Assembly: GCA_033851265.1 (NCBI GenBank)
Contig: JAWWOW010000011.1
Coordinates: 62,001-126,000, forward strand
Reading direction: 5' to 3'
DNA: 64,000 nucleotides
Source of the DNA: JAWWOW01 sp033851265
GTDB taxonomy: Bacteria; Actinomycetota; Actinomycetes; JAWWOW01
Below the pieces are notes generated by a model. The model did no database searches, was not told the origin of the DNA, and was given only the letters and a program-made list of their open reading frames with translations. Shown piece after piece: positions 8,034 to 15,523 of this stretch (its first letter is position 1; every line of letters starts with the position of its first letter). Both the position numbers and the translations under genes were made by a program.

Positions 8034-10418
8034 CTAACCGTGGGGTTGCTCGGTTCCGATCGCTTCGAGGATCGCGGCTTCTATGCGCCCACGCTCGGCG
8101 AGGTCGCTGATCTTCTGGCCGTTGGCATCGACGACGTAGAACGAGTCGACGGCCTCGGCACCAAGTGTGCTGACCCGGGCGGTACGCACATCGAGGCCGC
8201 ACGCCTCGAGTGCACGACCAATCCGGTGCAGCAGCCCGACCGCGTCATGCGCACGCACTTCGACCACGGTTGCCGACTCGGCCGCGTCGTCGAAGAAGAA
8301 CACCTTCGGTGGGGCGGCGTGCGTCACGGAGCCGCTGGTGTAGGCACGCTCACGTTCGGCGAGCCGCTCGGCGAGCGGAAGGCGGCCGTCCAGCGCAGCA
8401 CGCAAGTCATCGCGCACGAGGCGCCAATCCGGAGCCGATCCAAAACGTGGCGACACCGTGAACAAGGAGACCGCGGTCGGTCCGACGGACGTAGCCGTCG
8501 CAGTGTGCACGTCGAGGCGATGCAGTGCGAGCACACCGGCTGCCCGCCAGAGCACACCAGGGCGGTCCGGTGCCACAACCGTGACGGCGTACGCGCCGTC
8601 GCTTGTCGGCTCGGCGATGACGTCGAGCTCGCCGCGCTCGGCGAGTTTCGACTGCTCCGGAGTGAGAATCGGTCCGCTCTGTAGTGGCTCGCCTTCCAAC
8701 TCTGCATTGACGTGCGAGACCAGATGGTTGATGAGCCCTGCTTTCCAGTCTGACCATGCGGCCGGGCCGGTTGCGTGTGCATCCGCTTCTGTCAACGCGT
8801 GCAGCAGTTCCAACGTTATTCGCGAACGGCCAACCGCGTCGGCGACCGTGCTGATCGTGACCGGATCCTCGAGGTCACGTCGCGTCGCGGTGTCCGGAAG
8901 CAGCAGGTGGTTACGAACCAGCGAAACGACGACCGCGCTGTCCTCGGCGTCCAGCCCGAGTCGAGGTGCGATGACTTCGGTGAGTGCGACGCCGACATCG
9001 GTGTGGTCTTCGGGGCGTCCCTTTCCGATGTCGTGCAGCAGCGCGCCGAGGAGCAGGAGGTCCGGACGCGCGACGTGCCGGGCCAGCATCGAAGCCTCGA
9101 CGACTGCTTCGATTAGATGGCGGTCGACCGTGAACCGATGCACCGCATTGCGTTGTGGTCGGAACCGGACGTGCTCCCATTCCGGCAGCACCCGGCTCAC
9201 CAGCCCGACCTGGTCGAGAGCCTCGATGACGGTCACGGTTCCGTGTCCTGCACCGAGCAAGGCAAGGAACGCGTTGCGCGCCGACGCCTGCCAGGGTTCC
9301 GGGATCGGAGCGGCCTCTTGCGCCAGCCGCGCCAAGGCATGCGGTGCTATCGGCAGCTCGTGTTCGGCAGCGGCAGCAGCGACGCGGAGCAGCAATATCG
9401 GGTCGCTGCGTGGGTCGGCGTCGCGCGCCAACACCACTTCGCCACCTTGTTCGACCACCCCCTCTGCGAGCGGTCGCCGTTGGGACACGTCCGGACCGGT
9501 ACTGCCGCCTTGTCGGCGAAGGATCCGACGCCGTGCTTGGGGCCGCGGTAGCCACGACTCGACTCGCCGCCACCTCTCATCCAACGCGAATGATGTGGTG
9601 CGAGCCGCCCGGTAAACAGCAGCCAGCAGTACGTCGGCATCGGCGTACCCGAGTGCCGCCGCGATGCCGTCTTGTTCCTGCAGCAGCAACGTCTCAGTGG
9701 CCCGCCCACTCCTGCGGTGCACCTCGCTGCGTACGTCGAGCAGCACGTCGTACGCCGCCCGCTCCGTCTCAGTGGGAGCTTCGACAACCCACGTCGCGGC
9801 TGCTTGGCGTATCGCGAGGTGATCGCGCAGCCCCCCACGACACTCCTTCAAGTCAGGCTCGAGCAGGAAGGACGCATCGCCAACGCGTTCCGCGCGTTCA
9901 CGCGTGGCAGCGATCAATTCCGGCAGCCGCTTGGCGGCGCCAGCTCGCCACGTCGTGTACGTGCGCTCGCGAAGCTCCGCGCACAGGCTTGGGTCGCCGG
10001 CGACGTGGCGGGCGTCCAGCAGACCGAGAGCAGCCTTTAGATCCTCCCCCGCGACGCGGACTGCTTCTGCGACCGTGCGCACCGAGTGGTCGAGTGCAGC
10101 ACCGGAATCCCAGATGGGGTACCAGATCTTGTCAGCGAGCTTGCTGATGTCGCGGTGATTGCGGTGAACGAGGACGAGGTCGAGGTCGCTATACGGCGCA
10201 GGGTCGCGGCGGCCGAAGCCACCGACGGCGACAATCGCGACGCCCTCGGTGTCGCCATCAGTAGCGCTCGCGAACAACTCCCCCAGCCATCGGTCGGCAA
10301 GGTTCGTCAGCTCATCGCGCAGGGCGGCGCCAGTGAGCTCGGGGCGCTCGAAGAGTGCAGCGCGCGCGGCCCGGAAGTCCACCGATGCCGCGTTAGAGCG
10401 CGTCGTGTCCGCGCTCAC
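8034..10418 (-). CDS. glnD: PII uridylyltransferase/adenylyltransferase GlnD
   Basis: GlnD modifies and de-modifies PII in response to glutamine; in actinobacteria studied so far it adenylylates PII. The protein has a nucleotidyltransferase motif (VGGFGRRDPAPYSDLDLVLV), an HD hydrolase motif (LLLGALLHDIGKGRPEDH) and two C-terminal ACT domains (VVAPDRPGVLWRAAGVL; VRAHDAVGLLHRIGRALE). I used the GTG at 10418, which overlaps the end of glnB by 26 bases; a GTG at 10382 is an equally possible start. The gene follows two amt-glnB pairs, so its likely substrates are encoded immediately upstream. Confidence 0.93.
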   Translation of the reverse strand: MSADTTRSNAASVDFRAARAALFERPELTGAALRDELTNLADRWLGELFASATDGDTEGVAIVAVGGFGRRDPAPYSDLDLVLVHRNHRDISKLADKIWYPIWDSGAALDHSVRTVAEAVRVAGEDLKAALGLLDARHVAGDPSLCAELRERTYTTWRAGAAKRLPELIAATRERAERVGDASFLLEPDLKECRGGLRDHLAIRQAAATWVVEAPTETERAAYDVLLDVRSEVHRRSGRATETLLLQEQDGIAAALGYADADVLLAAVYRAARTTSFALDERWRRVESWLPRPQARRRILRRQGGSTGPDVSQRRPLAEGVVEQGGEVVLARDADPRSDPILLLRVAAAAAEHELPIAPHALARLAQEAAPIPEPWQASARNAFLALLGAGHGTVTVIEALDQVGLVSRVLPEWEHVRFRPQRNAVHRFTVDRHLIEAVVEASMLARHVARPDLLLLGALLHDIGKGRPEDHTDVGVALTEVIAPRLGLDAEDSAVVVSLVRNHLLLPDTATRRDLEDPVTISTVADAVGRSRITLELLHALTEADAHATGPAAWSDWKAGLINHLVSHVNAELEGEPLQSGPILTPEQSKLAERGELDVIAEPTSDGAYAVTVVAPDRPGVLWRAAGVLALHRLDVHTATATSVGPTAVSLFTVSPRFGSAPDWRLVRDDLRAALDGRLPLAERLAERERAYTSGSVTHAAPPKVFFFDDAAESATVVEVRAHDAVGLLHRIGRALEACGLDVRTARVSTLGAEAVDSFYVVDANGQKISDLAERGRIEAAILEAIGTEQPHG

Positions 10419-10731
10419 CGGTTCGGACCCGCACGATTGTTTCCACGGGCACCGTCCAGACCTTGCCGTCACCGATGGATCCGGTCCGTGCTGCGTTGAC
10501 GACCGCTTCCACAACTCGATCGGCATCGGCATCGTCGACAACGACCTCGACACGCACCTTGGGCACGAACTCCACGACGTACTCGGCACCGCGGTAGACC
10601 TCGGTGTGACCGCGTTGGCGGCCGTACCCCTGGACCTCACTGACGGTCATCCCATGGACGCCCAGGCCATCGAGGGCTTCCTTCACATCACCGAGCCGGA
10701 ACGGTTTGACGACTGCGACGACGAGCTTCAT
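10393..10731 (-). CDS. glnB: PII nitrogen regulatory protein (copy next to glnD)
   Basis: PII senses 2-oxoglutarate, ATP and ADP and controls ammonium transport and assimilation. The 112-residue protein has the T-loop with the modifiable Tyr51 (GHTEVYRGAEY) and the C-terminal signature IGDGKVWTVPVETIVRVRTG. The ATG overlaps the stop of the upstream amt by four bases (ATGA), the usual coupling of amt and its gating PII. The T-loop is identical to that of the second PII in this window, so GlnD probably modifies both. Confidence 0.95.
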   Translation of the reverse strand: MKLVVAVVKPFRLGDVKEALDGLGVHGMTVSEVQGYGRQRGHTEVYRGAEYVVEFVPKVRVEVVVDDADADRVVEAVVNAARTGSIGDGKVWTVPVETIVRVRTGERGHDAL

Positions 10732-11993
10732 GACCCCATCCTGCCCACTGACGACACCCCGCCGAGGTCATAAGCCGATTCTGCGTGCAAACTCTGGTCC
10801 AAGCCGGCGATCTCCTGCTCGGGCGTGACGCGCAAACCCACCGTTCGCTGGACCAGTGTGGCGATGACGTAAGTGAGCGTGAACGACCAACCGATCGTCA
10901 CAACGACAGCGAGAGCCTGGACGCCAAGCTGATGGGCGCCGCCGCCCATCAGCAAGCCTTCGTGAGCGACCGCAGGGTTCACCGCGGTGGCCGCGAACAG
11001 CCCGATGGCGAGGGTGCCGATGAACCCACCGACACCATGGATCGCCAACACATCCAGCGAATCGTCGTACCCCAACCGGAACTTCGCTGCCACCGCCAAC
11101 ACACCCGCGGCGCCGGCCACAAACCCGATGAGGATGGCGGCCCAGGCTGGCACAAAACCGCATGCCGGCGTGATGGCGACCAACCCAATGACCGCGCCCG
11201 ATACCGCGCCGAGTGTGGTCGCCTGACCGGTGCGCAACCGCTCCATCAGCAGCCACCCCAGCATCGCCGCGCACGCCGCGAGTTGCGTCGTCACCAATGC
11301 GTGCGCAGCGACCACGTTCGCTCCAAGTGCTGACCCGGCGTTGAATCCGAACCAGCCGAACCACAGGATCCCCGCACCGACGACGGCGATCGGCAGGTTG
11401 TGCGGTGCCATCGCTTCGCGCGGCCAGCCTCGACGTGGTCGTAGCACGAGCGCCAACGCAAGGCCGGCTGCGCCGGAGTTGATCTCGACGACTGTGCCAC
11501 CGGCGAAGTCGAGGACGCCGCGCTTGGCCAGCCAGCCTGTTGGCGAGAAAACCCAGTGTGCGATTGGCGCGTAGACGACGATGACCCACAACGTGGCGAA
11601 GACCAGGAAGCCACGAAAGTCGAGTCGATCCGCACCCGATCCAGTGAGTAGCGCGGTTGTGATGACCGCAAACATCATCTGGAACGCAACGAACGCAAAC
11701 GGCGGGATGGTCAGGCTGAGGCCCGGAACCGGGTCATGACCTTTCGCTAGTCCTGCGAACGTGAAATCACCGATGAACCCGTGGCCCACGTCAGGACCGA
11801 ATGCCAGCGTGTAAGCGACGAGCGCCCACACGATGCTGACGACGGCGATGCACGCGAAGTTCTGAATCATGATGCCCAGCACGTTCTTGCTACGGACCAT
11901 CCCGCCGTAGAAGAGCGCCAGCCCCGGCGTCATGAACAGGACGAGTGCGGTGCTGCCGAGGACCCAAGCGGTATCTCCTGCGTTGACCTCCAC
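10728..11993 (-). CDS. amt: Ammonium transporter, paralogue B (Glu in place of first twin-His)
   Basis: A 421-residue Amt/Rh channel with about eleven hydrophobic segments and family motifs (MTPGLALFYGGMVRSKNVLG, WFGWFGFNAGSALGAN). In the pore, the first His of the twin-His pair is replaced by Glu (E170, GGTVVEINSGAAGLALAL); the second His is kept (DVLAIHGVGGFIGTL). The neighbouring paralogue keeps both. A TATCCT hexamer ends seven bases before the GTG start, so the transcript may be leaderless; no GlnR-type site is visible in this gap. The stop overlaps the downstream glnB start. Confidence 0.95.
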   Translation of the reverse strand: MEVNAGDTAWVLGSTALVLFMTPGLALFYGGMVRSKNVLGIMIQNFACIAVVSIVWALVAYTLAFGPDVGHGFIGDFTFAGLAKGHDPVPGLSLTIPPFAFVAFQMMFAVITTALLTGSGADRLDFRGFLVFATLWVIVVYAPIAHWVFSPTGWLAKRGVLDFAGGTVVEINSGAAGLALALVLRPRRGWPREAMAPHNLPIAVVGAGILWFGWFGFNAGSALGANVVAAHALVTTQLAACAAMLGWLLMERLRTGQATTLGAVSGAVIGLVAITPACGFVPAWAAILIGFVAGAAGVLAVAAKFRLGYDDSLDVLAIHGVGGFIGTLAIGLFAATAVNPAVAHEGLLMGGGAHQLGVQALAVVVTIGWSFTLTYVIATLVQRTVGLRVTPEQEIAGLDQSLHAESAYDLGGVSSVGRMGS

Positions 11994-12000
11994 GCGCGGG

Positions 12001-12006
12001 AGGATA
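12001..12006 (-). promoter_or_regulatory. Candidate -10 element of amt paralogue B (leaderless transcript)
   Basis: TATCCT on the minus strand fits TANNNT and lies seven bases upstream of the GTG start at 11993, which would make the start codon the first transcribed bases. No good -35 hexamer was found. This would allow the amt-B/glnB-B pair to be expressed independently of the pair upstream. Confidence 0.35.
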
Positions 12007-12093
12007 GGGGTAAGCGTCCCCGGCGGGACACGCCGGTCAGGCCGAAGCGGCGGGGCCGGGCTTGAAGCACCGACCCCGCCGCCGCGGGCCTTA

Positions 12094-12432
12094 CTACAGG
12101 GCGTCCGGCCCGCGCTCTCCCGTGCGCACGCGCACTACCGTCTCGACGGGGACTGCCCACACCTTCCCGTCGCCGATCTGGCCTGTCTGTGCCGCCTTCA
12201 CGATGACATCGACCACGCTGTCGACATCGCTGTCGTCGACAAGCACATCGATGCGTACCTTCGGGACGAAGTCCACGACGTACTCAGCACCGCGATAGAC
12301 CTCGGTGTGACCACGCTGTCGGCCGTAGCCCTGGACTTCGCTAACCGTCATGCCAGAGATACCGAAGGTCTGCAGTGCCGTCTTCACATCATCGAGCTTG
12401 AACGGCTTGACGACTGCGGTAACGAGCTTCAT
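12094..12432 (-). CDS. glnB: PII nitrogen regulatory protein (second copy)
   Basis: A 112-residue PII with the same T-loop as the other copy, including Tyr51 (GHTEVYRGAEY), and the C-terminal signature IGDGKVWAVPVETVVRVRTG. It differs mainly in the first helix and around residues 15-28 (DDVKTALQTFGISG against GDVKEALDGLGVHG). The ATG overlaps the stop of the upstream amt by four bases. Because it is paired with the amt under the GlnR-type site it is the better candidate for a GlnK-like, nitrogen-regulated role; that is inference from position. Confidence 0.95.
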   Translation of the reverse strand: MKLVTAVVKPFKLDDVKTALQTFGISGMTVSEVQGYGRQRGHTEVYRGAEYVVDFVPKVRIDVLVDDSDVDSVVDVIVKAAQTGQIGDGKVWAVPVETVVRVRTGERGPDAL

Positions 12433-13811
12433 GACTGCACCCCCTCCGTGCGAGCCGTTGGCGATGTACTCGGTATCGATACCGAGTGCGACGCCGTGGT
12501 TGATCCCGCACCAACAAGGCTGCGACCGCCGCCGAAACCGCTACCAAGCTCGTACGCCGTTTCTGCATGCAGGACCTCGTCCATACCTTGCTGCTCCTCT
12601 TCCGGCTTGAGTCGCAGCCCGAAGATGAGGTCGATCAACTTGGCAATGATGAGTGTCGCAACGAAGGAGTAAGCGACGACGGCGCCAACCGCGATCGCTT
12701 GTTCCTTCAGCAGGTGACTGCTTCCCCCGTAGAAGAGGCCATCGACGCCGATTCCGGTCGCACTCGTGCCGAGGAAACCGATCAGCAGCGCGCCGGTGAC
12801 ACCACCAAGGAGGTGGACAGCGACCACGTCGAGCGAGTCGTCAAAGCCGAGCTTGAACTTCATTGCGGTCGCGAGGCAGCAGATCACGCCGGCAATAGCA
12901 CCGACCGCGATCGAGCCCATCGGGCTGACGAAACCCGCAGCCGGTGTGATCGCGACGAGACCCGCTACTGCACCGGAAGCCGCGCCAAGAGTCGTGGCAT
13001 GACCGTCGCGCAGTTTTTCGACAGCGATCCAGGCAAGGAGCGCAGCCGCAGTGGCGGTGTTGGTGTTCACGAACGCGTAGCCCGCGAGGTTGTTGGCGCC
13101 CAACGCGGAACCCGCGTTGAACCCGAACCAGCCGAACCACAGCAACGCGACGCCCAGCAGGATGAACGGCACGTTGTGCGGCCGCATCTGCTCCTTTGGC
13201 CAGCCGACACGTTTGCCCACGACGAGACACATAGCGAGTGCCGCTGCACCCGCGTTCGCGTGCACGACCGTTCCACCCGCGAAGTCCTCAGCGCCTCGCT
13301 TGAACAACCAGCCTTCCGGTGAGAAGACCCAGTGCGCGACGGGGCCGTAGACCAGCGTCACCCATACGCCGACGAAGAGCACGAACGCGCCGAACTTGAC
13401 GCGGTCCGCAATCGAGCCGGTGATAAGCGCGGGTGTGATGACCGCGAACATCAGCTGGAAGGCCACGAACACCAACGGCGGGATGGTCTGTGCGTACTTT
13501 CCGTCGGAGGTGACGTAACCGGACACCTGGTCGCCCATGTGAGCAAGACCGGCCTGGTGGAAGTTGCCGAGCAACCCGTGCCAACCGTTGATGTCCTTGC
13601 CAAACGCAAGGCTGTAGACGACGAGCACCCAGAGGATGCTGACGACGGCGATACAGACGAAGTTCTGCATCATCATGCCCAGCACGCTCTTACTGCGGAC
13701 CATGCCTCCGTAGAAGAAGGCCAAGCCCGGCGTCATGATCAGCACCAATGCGGCGCTGGCGAGCACCCATGCGGTGTCGCCGGTGTTGAGACTTGCGAAG
13801 TCGACAGGCAA
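12429..13811 (-). CDS. amt: Ammonium transporter, paralogue A (intact twin-His pore)
   Basis: A 460-residue Amt with MTPGLAFFYGGMVRSKSVLG, WFGWFGFNAGSALGAN and both pore His residues: H184 in GGTVVHANAGAAALA and the second in DVVAVHLLGGVTGAL. Its cytoplasmic C-terminus carries an extra Gly/Ser/Thr-rich tail of about 40 residues. Translation starts at a TTG (13811) preceded by GGGAGGGG. It is the first gene of the amt-glnB-amt-glnB-glnD series and has a GlnR-type operator upstream, so it should respond to nitrogen limitation. Confidence 0.95.
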   Translation of the reverse strand: MPVDFASLNTGDTAWVLASAALVLIMTPGLAFFYGGMVRSKSVLGMMMQNFVCIAVVSILWVLVVYSLAFGKDINGWHGLLGNFHQAGLAHMGDQVSGYVTSDGKYAQTIPPLVFVAFQLMFAVITPALITGSIADRVKFGAFVLFVGVWVTLVYGPVAHWVFSPEGWLFKRGAEDFAGGTVVHANAGAAALAMCLVVGKRVGWPKEQMRPHNVPFILLGVALLWFGWFGFNAGSALGANNLAGYAFVNTNTATAAALLAWIAVEKLRDGHATTLGAASGAVAGLVAITPAAGFVSPMGSIAVGAIAGVICCLATAMKFKLGFDDSLDVVAVHLLGGVTGALLIGFLGTSATGIGVDGLFYGGSSHLLKEQAIAVGAVVAYSFVATLIIAKLIDLIFGLRLKPEEEQQGMDEVLHAETAYELGSGFGGGRSLVGAGSTTASHSVSIPSTSPTARTEGVQS

Positions 13812-13858
13812 CGCAATCCCCTCCCTGTAGGTGGATGGGAGGAGGGTCTAGGCGAGCG

Positions 13859-13896
13859 GTTTCATAATCGGGTCTCTTGTGTTTCGTGGCTGTGAA
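13859..13896 (-). promoter_or_regulatory. Candidate GlnR operator (two a-b half-site pairs) upstream of amt-A
   Basis: On the minus strand the order is TTCAC-n6-GAAAC-n6-GACCC-n6-GAAAC, matching the actinobacterial GlnR pattern gTnAc-n6-GaAAc repeated twice. Both b sites are perfect GAAAC and all three spacers are exactly six bases; the a sites are degenerate. It lies about 50-85 bases before the TTG start of amt-A. GlnR activates amt operons under nitrogen limitation in streptomycetes and mycobacteria; glnR itself is not in this window. Confidence 0.65.
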
Positions 13897-13945
13897 CTCT
13901 CGTGCACAGGCCAGCGGCGCCGGCCCCGACCCGCTGCAGACCGCG

Positions 13946-14212
13946 CTATTCGGTGGTGTTCATGATGCCGGCGGCCAGCGACCAGATGCCGCCGATGGCG
14001 AAGATCACACCGCCGATGATGAACCAGAGAAGCGAGTCGAAGATGATCGCGAGCCCAGCAATGGTGAAGCCGACGCACATGATGACGACGGTCAGCCAGA
14101 TGACAGGTCCGGCGTGTTGGCCGAGCTTGTCCAGCTGCTCGCCGCCATACCGACGCCCCGATGCATCGCGGGTGTTCGCGTCGGCTCCCTGCTCGTCGAT
14201 CGTGTCCGCCAT
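13946..14212 (-). CDS. Small membrane protein, two transmembrane segments (HGxxPAAW-like)
   Basis: An 88-residue protein with a hydrophilic N-terminus of about 33 residues and two hydrophobic helices (PVIWLTVVIMCVGFTIAGLA and LLWFIIGGVIFAIGGIW). The layout resembles the small actinobacterial HGxxPAAW membrane proteins, though here the motif region reads GQHAGPVIW, so the assignment is loose. The ATG at 14212 has GAGGA upstream. It lies between ftsY and the amt operon, its start facing ftsY's end. Function unknown. Confidence 0.7.
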   Translation of the reverse strand: MADTIDEQGADANTRDASGRRYGGEQLDKLGQHAGPVIWLTVVIMCVGFTIAGLAIIFDSLLWFIIGGVIFAIGGIWSLAAGIMNTTE

Positions 14213-14250
14213 CAAGTCCTCTTTCGCTTCGCGCCTACGACAATCCTGTA

Positions 14251-15423
14251 CTAAGCCGCGACGCCGTCGCCCACGAGGGCGTCCGCGAACGCCTCCGGCT
14301 CGAACGGCGCGAGGTCATCGGGGCCCTCCCCGAGGCCGACCAGCTTCACGGGTACGCCGAGCTCGCGTTGTACGGCGAGCACGATTCCGCCCTTCGCCGT
14401 ACCGTCCAACTTGGTCAGCACGATGCCGGTGATCTCCACAGCTTCGGTGAAGACGCGCGCCTGCATGACGCCGTTCTGGCCCGTCGTCGCGTCGAGGACG
14501 AGCAGCGTCTCGTCGACCGCCGCCTGACGTTCGACGACGCGCTTGATCTTGCCCAGCTCGTCCATCAGGCCCAGCTTGGTGTGTAGGCGTCCCGCCGTGT
14601 CGATGAGCACCGTGTCGACCTTGTCCTCGGTGCCCTTCCGAACGGCTTCGAAGGCCACCGAGGCGGGGTCCGCGCCTTCGGCGCCGCGCACCGTCTCGGC
14701 ACCGACCCGGGACCCCCACGTCTGCAACTGATCTGCCGCGGCCGCTCGGAACGTGTCGGCGGCCCCGAGCAGAACTGTCCTGCCGTCGGCCACCAACACC
14801 CTCGCCAGCTTTCCGCAGGTTGTCGTCTTGCCGGTGCCGTTGACACCCACGACGAGGATCACCGCTGGTCGATCGGGGTGGGGCCGGGTTGCCACCGAGC
14901 GGTCGAGGTCGGGCAGCAGCGCCGTGACGAGCTCTTCGCGGATGAGAGTGCGCATGTCCTCGGGCGTGCGCGTGCCGAGCACACGCACCCGCTCGCGCAG
15001 CCGATCGACGAGCTCCCGCGTCGTGGTCACCCCCACATCGGCTTGCAACAGGGTGTCCTCGATCTCCTCCCAGGTGTCCTCGTCGAGGGTGTCGCGGGAC
15101 AGCAGCGAGAACAGCCCCCGGCCGAGCGTTGTTTGGCTACGCGCCAACCGGTCCCGCAACCGGACGAGCCGACCGGCGGTCGGTGCCGGCGTCTCGACCA
15201 AGGGAGTTGGCGGCAACGCCGGCGGAGGCGCCCCCTCGAGCAGCGGCGCCTCGAGCGTTGTCAGCTCATCGAGGGTGAGCTCCGGCTCGGGCGGCGCGCT
15301 AATCGTCGAGGGCGCCTCGGGTTCGGCGAGGCCCCCACGGCGCGCGGCGCGCTGGCTGACAAGCGCGATGACGGCGAACGCGGCCACCGCGGCGATCGCG
15401 ACAGCGATGATGATCAGTTCCAC
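14251..15423 (-). CDS. ftsY: Signal recognition particle receptor FtsY
   Basis: FtsY is the membrane-associated SRP receptor GTPase. The GTG at 15423 has GGGAGGA at good spacing and begins with a transmembrane anchor (VELIIIAVAIAAVAAFAVIA), the actinobacterial type in which the acidic A domain follows a true membrane segment. G motifs are VVGVNGTGKTTTCGKLA, DTAGRLHTK and LTKLDGTAKGG. At 390 residues the length is normal. It follows smc in the conserved smc-ftsY order. Confidence 0.96.
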   Translation of the reverse strand: MELIIIAVAIAAVAAFAVIALVSQRAARRGGLAEPEAPSTISAPPEPELTLDELTTLEAPLLEGAPPPALPPTPLVETPAPTAGRLVRLRDRLARSQTTLGRGLFSLLSRDTLDEDTWEEIEDTLLQADVGVTTTRELVDRLRERVRVLGTRTPEDMRTLIREELVTALLPDLDRSVATRPHPDRPAVILVVGVNGTGKTTTCGKLARVLVADGRTVLLGAADTFRAAAADQLQTWGSRVGAETVRGAEGADPASVAFEAVRKGTEDKVDTVLIDTAGRLHTKLGLMDELGKIKRVVERQAAVDETLLVLDATTGQNGVMQARVFTEAVEITGIVLTKLDGTAKGGIVLAVQRELGVPVKLVGLGEGPDDLAPFEPEAFADALVGDGVAA

Positions 15424-15523
15424 GCAGTCATCCTCCCAACAACGCTGGTGGGTTGAACCCCCGGCCAAGCCACACTCGCGGCGTGGGGCGCTGGGTCAAT
15501 CCACCAGCGGCGCGTTTTGGGGG

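Noticed and set aside
13848..13865. Five-codon ORF (MKPLA) before amt-A
   Set aside because: It falls in the GlnR-type site and has no ribosome binding site; the ATG is part of the GAAAC half-site region.
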